64,000 bases of DNA from Bacteroides fragilis NCTC 9343 (GTDB taxonomy: Bacteria > Bacteroidota > Bacteroidia > Bacteroidales > Bacteroidaceae), in NCBI RefSeq assembly GCF_000025985.1, contig NC_003228.3:3534001-3598000 (forward strand), in the 5' to 3' direction. Positions 56,784 through 64,000 of the stretch are shown here, in pieces. Every line of letters starts with the position of its first letter. The stretch's first letter is position 1. Under the pieces are notes generated by a model. It did no database searches, was not told where the DNA came from, and was given only the letters and a program-made list of their open reading frames with translations. Both the position numbers and the translations under genes were made by a program.

Positions 56784-59099
56784 TTATTCCACAATTATTT
56801 CGTCAAAAAAGATTCGTGCTTCCTGTCCCGGACGGACGTGATCGGGAGGGCATTTTCCGACTCCACGGGCGGTGACGCGTACATATCTGGCCTTTGCCGT
56901 TCCCAAATCGAATTTCAAGTCTTCTACATAAGTTCCTTCACGGAAAATCTCTTCGGGAGTGAAATGCTTCTCTCCCACTTCCGTAAAGTTTACGTTGTCC
57001 GAAGACAAGGCAACACTAATGGACTCCGGCTTATGAACTGCCATCCCGTACACCGTAATGGAACCCAGCGTAAAAGTATGAATATTTTCGTCTTTCTGCA
57101 AATCTAATGTAAAAGAAATGCAATCACTCTTACTCCACGAGCACCATTCGAAGTCAGTTTGCTTCAAGCTGCCCCGCACTCCGTTGGTCAAAACAAATGC
57201 TCCGGAAGCTCCTTGAGTGAATATCGGTTTGGCAGTAGCCTTGTTGTGTAACAACGGTAATACGAGAGTCTTTCCCATCTGGCGGCCGGCGGCGAAAGTG
57301 GCGCACTTCAGTGTCTGCACAGTATGGAATTCCAACGGCCGGGTGTAAAGGGTGGAAGTTGCTTCCGGTTCGGAACCATCGGTTGTATAACGAATTTCCA
57401 CATCGGGGCGGATACATTCCAATTTTATCTGTAATGCACCGTCGACAGGAGTCGAGGTATGCTGAATATTGTACATCGAGCGGGCATATCCGATACCTTT
57501 CACATCGAGGTGTTCATTATACCGATCCATCGCTTTCAGAAACAAGTCCCAGTTTTTCTGTTCCGGACGACTCCATCCCACTTCGGCAAGCGCCGCCAAA
57601 CGGGGGAAAACAAGATAGTCCACATCCTCGGGACGATTACAGAACTCAGTCCACAATGAAGCCTGTACCCCCATCAGCAACGAAGCGTACTCAGGTTTCC
57701 AGTTCTTCTGGACCGGTTCGTACTGATAAACATCTTTCAGCGTATTGTTACCGAAATAAGTAAGCGGTTCAAACCATTGCGGTCCCTGATAACGGATCAG
57801 ATACATCACTCGGGCGGGGGTCATCACAAACCGGTGCCCCCGGTCGGCAGCTTTCAAAGCCGCATTGCCCATCCCTTGCCAGCCAAAGATGACAGCACCT
57901 TCGGGAATGAAGCTGTTGGTCAGCTCGTCCCATCCCATCACCTCTTTGCCTTTGCTGCGTACATATTCGCCTATCCGCTTCATGAAGTAACCTTGAAGGT
58001 CCTCTTCATGGGCGAGGTGCTCTTTCTTCATACGTTCCTGGCAGAGGGGACACTTTTTCCAGTAGGTTTTCTGGGCTTCATCGCCCCCCAAGTGAATATA
58101 ACGTGACGGAAACAGTGCTGCCACCTCATCGATGACGTTTTGCAGGAAAGTGAATACGCTGTCGTTTCCGGCACAATAGATGATGCTGGCATGATCACCG
58201 CCCAAACCCGGCAACACACCGATAAATTGATCTACCACCGGACAAGCCAGTTGAGGATAAGCTGCCAGCGACGAATTGGTATGTGCCGGCATCTCTATCT
58301 CGGGAATAATCTCTACCTGACGATCGGCGGCATAGGCAATCATTTCCTTCATATCCTCTTGAGTGTAAAAGCCACCTACAGGGGTGGGTTCACCGGGTAA
58401 CGGATTCCGCCGTGAATGGAACGGTACGTCCGTATGGTCTACCCGCCACGCGCCTATCTCAGTCAAACGGGGATATTTCTTGATCTCGAGTCGCCAGCCG
58501 TTATCGTCCACCAGGTGGAAGTGAAGCTTATTGATTTTCAGCATAGCCATGCAGTCAATGATTCGCAACACACTCTCTTTAGGAATGAAAAAGCGGGAAA
58601 CATCCAGCATTAATCCCCGGTAACCGAAACGGGGTTCATCCTGAATAGTCAGACAAGGAACCGTCCACATGGCATTTACCGTACGGGAATTTTCAATATC
58701 GGGAGGAAGCAACTGACGGATCGTCTGTAAGGCATAGAAGAATCCTTTGGCGTCAGACGCCTCTATGCTGATCTGTTCGGGACTGACGCTCAGCCTGTAA
58801 GCCTCGCTTTTCAGCAAGGGGTCGGTGACAAAGCATACATCACCTTTCCCCTTTCCCGTTTTCAGCACGGGGGTGAATCCGGCGGCCCGGGTGAAGAGGT
58901 TGACGAAATTCCGTGCCACGCGGGCCTGTTCCGCGTTTTCCACCCTCAACACGGTGCTCCCGGAGAAAAGGAAGTTCCCGGTACCCGGTACCATTTGTAC
59001 CGGGCAGGGAACTACAGAAACGATTGGTGTTAAGTTATCGGCCTGCAGCGTTGCAAGGGGGCAGAACGCCAACAGGAGTATATATATAATGTGTTTCAT
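56784..59099 (-). CDS. Beta-N-acetylhexosaminidase, GH20
   Basis: 771 aa, signal peptide (to about Ala20). GH20b-like N-domain (about 25-155), TIM barrel with the Asp340-Glu341 pair in HLGGDEAQKTYW, then a CHB_HEX-type C-terminal region (VEIRYTTDGSEPEATSTLYTRP) and a discoidin-like end. Hydrolyses terminal GlcNAc/GalNAc. The CPLC pair just after the catalytic motif (KKCPLCQERM) is shared with the second GH20 below. It lies 77 bp from GH2 and 44 bp from the sulfatase. Confidence 0.94.
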   Translation of the reverse strand: MKHIIYILLLAFCPLATLQADNLTPIVSVVPCPVQMVPGTGNFLFSGSTVLRVENAEQARVARNFVNLFTRAAGFTPVLKTGKGKGDVCFVTDPLLKSEAYRLSVSPEQISIEASDAKGFFYALQTIRQLLPPDIENSRTVNAMWTVPCLTIQDEPRFGYRGLMLDVSRFFIPKESVLRIIDCMAMLKINKLHFHLVDDNGWRLEIKKYPRLTEIGAWRVDHTDVPFHSRRNPLPGEPTPVGGFYTQEDMKEMIAYAADRQVEIIPEIEMPAHTNSSLAAYPQLACPVVDQFIGVLPGLGGDHASIIYCAGNDSVFTFLQNVIDEVAALFPSRYIHLGGDEAQKTYWKKCPLCQERMKKEHLAHEEDLQGYFMKRIGEYVRSKGKEVMGWDELTNSFIPEGAVIFGWQGMGNAALKAADRGHRFVMTPARVMYLIRYQGPQWFEPLTYFGNNTLKDVYQYEPVQKNWKPEYASLLMGVQASLWTEFCNRPEDVDYLVFPRLAALAEVGWSRPEQKNWDLFLKAMDRYNEHLDVKGIGYARSMYNIQHTSTPVDGALQIKLECIRPDVEIRYTTDGSEPEATSTLYTRPLEFHTVQTLKCATFAAGRQMGKTLVLPLLHNKATAKPIFTQGASGAFVLTNGVRGSLKQTDFEWCSWSKSDCISFTLDLQKDENIHTFTLGSITVYGMAVHKPESISVALSSDNVNFTEVGEKHFTPEEIFREGTYVEDLKFDLGTAKARYVRVTARGVGKCPPDHVRPGQEARIFFDEIIVE

Positions 59100-59143
59100 A
59101 TAGTTTAGTCAATGGATTTCTGTTTGGAGTGGGAAAGGGAACT

Positions 59144-60730
<1,587 letters not shown>

Positions 60731-60764
60731 AAGTAGTTTTTCTATTAGGGATTAATTAGTGGTG

Positions 60765-60772
60765 CAAATATA
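60765..60772 (-). promoter_or_regulatory. -7 promoter box of the sulfatase/GH20/GH2/GH29 operon
   Basis: Minus-strand TATATTTG followed by C, 35 bp before the sulfatase ATG. Confidence 0.6.
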
Positions 60773-60922
60773 AAGAGTTTTAACAGTCCGTCGAGTTCAA
60801 AAACAACTATGATTCTTCTGAAAACGTCTAATAATAGGATAGAAAAGACATAAATAGACGTTTTTGAACATCCGATAGACAAAATCGGAAGCCTCTAACT
60901 AACAAGTCTTAGCTGAAATTTG

Positions 60923-60930
60923 TATATTTG
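60923..60930 (+). promoter_or_regulatory. -7 promoter box of the second sulfatase gene
   Basis: TATATTTG followed by C. It predicts a leader of about 200 nt that carries inverted-repeat element C. Confidence 0.6.
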
Positions 60931-60985
60931 CAGACATGAAAAACCTCCCGAAAACCGGGACATCACCCGATAAAAACGAATCTGT

Positions 60986-61088
60986 TTCACCACAGAGTAA
61001 CACGGAGTCTCACAGAGAATCTTTTCTCTCTTAAACGTCTATAACGAGAAATAAACCTCCGTGAAACTCAGTGCTACTCTGTGGTGAA
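60986..61088. repeat. Dispersed inverted-repeat element C (sulfatase leader)
   Basis: Left arm 60986-61018 starts TTCACCACAGAGTAACAC; right arm 61056-61088 ends TACTCTGTGGTGAA. About 33 nt per arm with a few mismatches and a loop of about 37 nt. It is closest in sequence to element B. The remainder of the 60.73-61.14 kb gap holds only the two divergent promoters. Confidence 0.85.
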
Positions 61089-61141
61089 TTCAAAATCTAA
61101 CTCAAATGAACTAAATACCAACCTAATCAACAAACACTTTT

Positions 61142-62608
61142 ATGAATCAAAAATTATTGTTCAGTAGCGCGTTGCTTGTCGGCATAGCAGGAACACAACA
61201 GGCGCTTGCACAAAAAAAGAAAGTCCAGGATCAAAAGAGACCCAACGTCGTTTTCATCCTGGCCGACGACCTCGGATTCGGTGACCTCAGTTGTTACGGA
61301 CAAGAGAAGTTCGAAACTCCCAACATAGACAAGTTGGCTCAGGAAGGAATGCGCTTCACCCAGTGTTATTCGGGTACCACCGTCAGCGCCCCTTCACGCT
61401 CTTGCCTGCTGACCGGTACCCACAGTGGACATACGGCCATTCGTGGAAATGTAGAACTCGATCCGGAAGGACAATTCCCTCTACCGGCAGATGCACAAAC
61501 CATCTTCCACGATTTCCAGAACGCAGGATACAAGACCGGCGCTTTCGGTAAATGGGGACTCGGTTTTATCGGTTCCACGGGTGATCCTAAAAAACAGGGC
61601 ATCGACGAGTTCTATGGCTACAACTGCCAGTTGCTGGCACACAGTTATTATCCCGATCATCTGTGGGACAATGACAAACGAGTAGAACTGAAAGATAACA
61701 CACTGGACGTACAGTACGGTAAAGGTACTTATTCTCAGGATCTGATTCACTCAAAGGCACTTGACTTCCTCGATCGGATGGGAAAAAGCGGAGAATCGTT
61801 CTGCATGTGGTATCCCACCATCATCCCCCACGCCGAACTGATTGTACCCGAAGACAGCATTATAAAGAAGTTCCGCGGCAAATATCCCGAAAAACCTTTC
61901 CATGGAACCGAACCGGGTAATCCCGCATTCCGCAAGGGAGGTTACTGCTCACAATTCTATCCACACGCCACATTTGCAGCTATGGTCTATCGTCTGGATG
62001 TATATGTAGGTCAGATTGTACAGAAATTGAAAGAGATGGGGGTTTATGACAATACGATCATCATCTTTGCAAGTGACAACGGTCCGCACATGGAAGGTGG
62101 AGCCGATCCGGACTTCTTCAACAGCAACGGAATCTGGCGCGGATACAAACGCGACTTGTACGAAGGAGGAATCCGTGTACCGATGATTATTTCATGGCCG
62201 GGACGTGTACAGCCCAGTACTCAAACCGACTTCATGTGTTCGTTCTGGGATGTAATGCCTACGTTCCGTGAAATTCTGAATCCGAAAGCAAAGAATCAGC
62301 AAATGGATGGTGTCAGTCTGCTACCGTTGCTCGAAAACCGTAAAGGGCAGAAAGAACATGAATATCTGTACTTTGAATTTCAGGAGATGAACGGACGCCA
62401 AGCCGTACGCAAAGGACCGTGGAAACTGGTCCACATGAATGTTCGTGGCAAGAATCCGTATTATGAACTCTATAATCTCAATTCTGATCCGTCGGAACGA
62501 CATAATGTGCTGAACCAATATCCGGAAAAGGTGACGGAATTGAAGGCTATCATGCAGTCATCGCATATACCTAATCCGAACTTCCCGTTACTTCCGGGAG
62601 AGAAATAA
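61142..62608 (+). CDS. Ser-type sulfatase, exported
   Basis: 488 aa, signal peptide (to about Ala23). Sulfatase start NVVFILADDLGFGDLSCYG with metal Asp42-Asp43, and signature SAPSRSCLLTGTHSGH with Ser82 as formylglycine site. GHTAIRGN after the signature places it in a different S1 subgroup from the lipoprotein sulfatase, one that includes galactose-type sulfatases, so it may act on sulfated galactose; this is not certain. It is transcribed divergently from the GH operon and is flanked by two inverted-repeat elements. Confidence 0.94.
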   Translation: MNQKLLFSSALLVGIAGTQQALAQKKKVQDQKRPNVVFILADDLGFGDLSCYGQEKFETPNIDKLAQEGMRFTQCYSGTTVSAPSRSCLLTGTHSGHTAIRGNVELDPEGQFPLPADAQTIFHDFQNAGYKTGAFGKWGLGFIGSTGDPKKQGIDEFYGYNCQLLAHSYYPDHLWDNDKRVELKDNTLDVQYGKGTYSQDLIHSKALDFLDRMGKSGESFCMWYPTIIPHAELIVPEDSIIKKFRGKYPEKPFHGTEPGNPAFRKGGYCSQFYPHATFAAMVYRLDVYVGQIVQKLKEMGVYDNTIIIFASDNGPHMEGGADPDFFNSNGIWRGYKRDLYEGGIRVPMIISWPGRVQPSTQTDFMCSFWDVMPTFREILNPKAKNQQMDGVSLLPLLENRKGQKEHEYLYFEFQEMNGRQAVRKGPWKLVHMNVRGKNPYYELYNLNSDPSERHNVLNQYPEKVTELKAIMQSSHIPNPNFPLLPGEK

Positions 62609-62632
62609 TATCCGGACGGACCGGTAACAAGA

Positions 62633-62727
62633 TTCACCACAGATTACACGGATTAACACAGATTATTTAATTCCGTATCAATGAAATTAATTACTTATCT
62701 GTGTTAATCCGTGTAATCTGTGGTGAA
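62633..62727. repeat. Dispersed inverted-repeat element D, perfect 31-bp arms
   Basis: 62633-62663 is exactly complementary to 62697-62727 (arms start TTCACCACAGATTACACG) with a 33-nt loop. It sits between the convergent sulfatase and GH20 genes, 3 bp from the GH20 stop codon. No U-tract follows, but it could act as a transcript-end stabiliser for both. Confidence 0.9.
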
Positions 62728-62730
62728 CTT

Positions 62731-64000
62731 TTATTTATGAGTCTTCAAGGTATCCGCCGCGAATACATCTTCCCGATAACCATAATCCAGAGAAGAATAA
62801 ATCTTCAGCATCTCGGGCAGGCGCTCCATGAAACGCTCAAAGTTCTTATGCTCCGGCAATGTCCATTGTATTTCGGACAAAGCAGCCATTCGGGGCAGAA
62901 TCTGCCACTCCATCTTCGTTGAATCGGCTGTCCATTCGGTCCAGATACATCCTTGAGTACCTATCACAAACTTCTTTTCCGCATCGGTCAGTTCTGCAGG
63001 TACCGGTTCAAAGTTGTATACACGGTTCATCCATTCGAATCCCGTCATTTTATTGATACGCGGATTACTGAAATAGAGCCGCTGAATAGGAGTCATAATG
63101 ACATCATGATGCTGGCGGGCAGCTTCGATTCCTCCCTGGATTCCTCTCCATGACATGATAGTGGAGTTCGGAGTCAGACCTCCTTCCAATACCTCATCCC
63201 ATCCCAGCATACGGCGTCCGTGAGCATTGATTTCTTTCTCCAGCTCGGACATGAAGTAGGTTTGCAACTGATTCTCTTTCGAATGTTTAGGCAGGGCTTT
63301 GATACCCAACTCCTTAATTTTAGCCTGACATTTGGGGCACTTCTCCCAACGGCTTTTCGGACATTCGTCACCGCCGATATGAATATATTCGGAAGGGAAG
63401 ATATCCATAATTTCATCCAATACATCTTTGGTGAACTGAAGTGTCTGGTCATTACCTGCACAGAGTACATCGGGGAAGACACCGAATGAGCAAAGTACTT
63501 TGTACGGACCACCTGTACATCCCAGTTCCGGATAAGAAGCCAGTGCAGCAGTAGTATGTCCCGGAAGGTCAATTTCGGGAACTACCGTAATGAAACGGTC
63601 GGCAGCATAGCGAACAATCTCACGAGCTTCGTCCTGTGTATAAAATCCGCTATGGGGCTTCCCGTCGAATTTCTTGGTTTCCCAATCGATAATGGTAGAG
63701 TCTCGTTTAGAACCGATCTCTGTCAGTTTGGGATATTTCTTGATTTCGATTCGCCATCCCTGATCTTCGGTCAGGTGCCAATGAAAGTAGTTGATGTTAT
63801 GCAGTGCCATCAGGTCAATCATCTGCTTAAGGTAGCTGACCGGGAAGAAGTGACGGCCTACATCGATCATGAATCCCCGGTAACGGAAACGGGGAAAGTC
63901 GGTAACCGTACCGGCAGGAAGAGCAGCTGCCACCTTACCGTCTTTCAGGATCGGAAGAGCTTTATGAATAGTCTGGATACCATAAAAGACACCGGCTTCA
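62731..64000 (-). CDS. Beta-N-acetylhexosaminidase, GH20 (partial at window edge)
   Basis: The C-terminal 422 codons are in the window; the frame continues past 64000, and in-frame coding upstream of 63933 (EAGVFYGIQTIHKALPILKDGK) shows the gene is truncated by the window, not by a start codon. GH20 features: RYRGFMIDVGRHFFP, HWHLTEDQGWRIEIKKYP, TVVPEIDLPGHTTAALA and the catalytic pair in HIGGDECPKSRWEKCPKC. It ends in KTHK. It acts on terminal GlcNAc/GalNAc and probably belongs to the neighbouring glycan cluster, but no operon can be defined from here. Confidence 0.93.
   Translation of the reverse strand, partial: EAGVFYGIQTIHKALPILKDGKVAAALPAGTVTDFPRFRYRGFMIDVGRHFFPVSYLKQMIDLMALHNINYFHWHLTEDQGWRIEIKKYPKLTEIGSKRDSTIIDWETKKFDGKPHSGFYTQDEAREIVRYAADRFITVVPEIDLPGHTTAALASYPELGCTGGPYKVLCSFGVFPDVLCAGNDQTLQFTKDVLDEIMDIFPSEYIHIGGDECPKSRWEKCPKCQAKIKELGIKALPKHSKENQLQTYFMSELEKEINAHGRRMLGWDEVLEGGLTPNSTIMSWRGIQGGIEAARQHHDVIMTPIQRLYFSNPRINKMTGFEWMNRVYNFEPVPAELTDAEKKFVIGTQGCIWTEWTADSTKMEWQILPRMAALSEIQWTLPEHKNFERFMERLPEMLKIYSSLDYGYREDVFAADTLKTHK

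Noticed and set aside
60937..61035. 32-codon open frame (MKNLPKTGTSPDKNES...) before the second sulfatase
   Set aside because: It starts almost at the predicted transcription start and runs into inverted-repeat element C, so chance is the simplest explanation.
60986..62727. Invertible promoter flanked by inverted repeats around the second sulfatase
   Set aside because: Each element is itself a closed hairpin with a short loop holding no promoter, and no site-specific recombinase gene is nearby.

Overview
The window looks like chromosome of a gut Bacteroides, most likely of the B. fragilis / B. thetaiotaomicron group (species not resolved). The evidence is: many lipoproteins with Bacteroidetes-type lipoboxes, TonB-dependent receptors with a CarboxypepD_reg-like N-terminus, a Rho factor with a long N/Q-rich insertion, family pairs typical of the phylum (NigD-like, DUF4857, DUF4876, DUF6850, GGGtGRT), and repeated use of the Bacteroides promoter (-7 TAnnTTTG, -33 TTTG/TTG, about 19-20 bp apart). 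There is no rRNA, CRISPR array, insertion sequence or integrase. The window is ordinary chromosome with several accessory-type loci.

Layout. 0-5.3 kb: a minus-strand operon (NigD-like lipoprotein, Yip1 membrane protein, SmpB, cobalamin-dependent MetH without its reactivation domain, lipid-anchored nitroreductase). 5.3-6.8 kb: a DMP19-type acidic protein, an AT-rich stretch that may hold a decayed gene, and an HsmA-family membrane protein. 7-8.8 kb: a NifU-like/GGGtGRT pair of unknown function with a textbook promoter and terminator. 9.2-12.7 kb: FabH, a cytoplasmic GH13 amylase and a BrkB/YihY membrane protein. 12.7-23.5 kb: a DUF202 protein, an EFR1 flavodoxin/ferredoxin, Rho, two overlapping TPR sensor kinases of which the second has lost its catalytic residues, a MATE exporter and Ffh, followed by a candidate small RNA. 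23.8-28.8 kb: two TlpA-like thioredoxins around FolD, a CapA-like lipoprotein and tRNA-His.

28.9-38.5 kb is the most intriguing locus. It is a tightly packed eight-gene minus-strand operon: TonB receptor, DUF4876 lipoprotein, DUF6850 outer-membrane barrel, Cys/His lipoprotein, PepSY membrane protein, ABC ATPase, ABC permease and DUF4857 protein. It has its own promoter, a cluster of TAGGTA-type motifs upstream and a strong terminator, and it reads as one uncharacterised trans-envelope transport machine.

38.7-51.7 kb: a GSGD-repeat GIN-domain protein, DnaX, a DivIC-like protein, a second TonB receptor/DUF2141 unit next to a membrane-bound LytTR regulator, an Skp/OmpH-like lipoprotein, PepD, an EEP-family protein, an MscS channel and a TalC-type transaldolase. 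51.7-64 kb: a host-glycan degradation cluster (GH29 fucosidase, GH2 beta-galactosidase, two GH20 hexosaminidases, two Ser-type sulfatases) that fits stepwise trimming of sulfated, fucosylated N-acetyllactosamine or mucin-type chains. No SusC/SusD pair lies within the window.

Four related intergenic inverted-repeat elements (arms built on TTCACCACAGA-like units) lie at about 22.0, 48.6, 61.0 and 62.7 kb. Enzyme families are assigned from motifs read by eye; no database search was possible.
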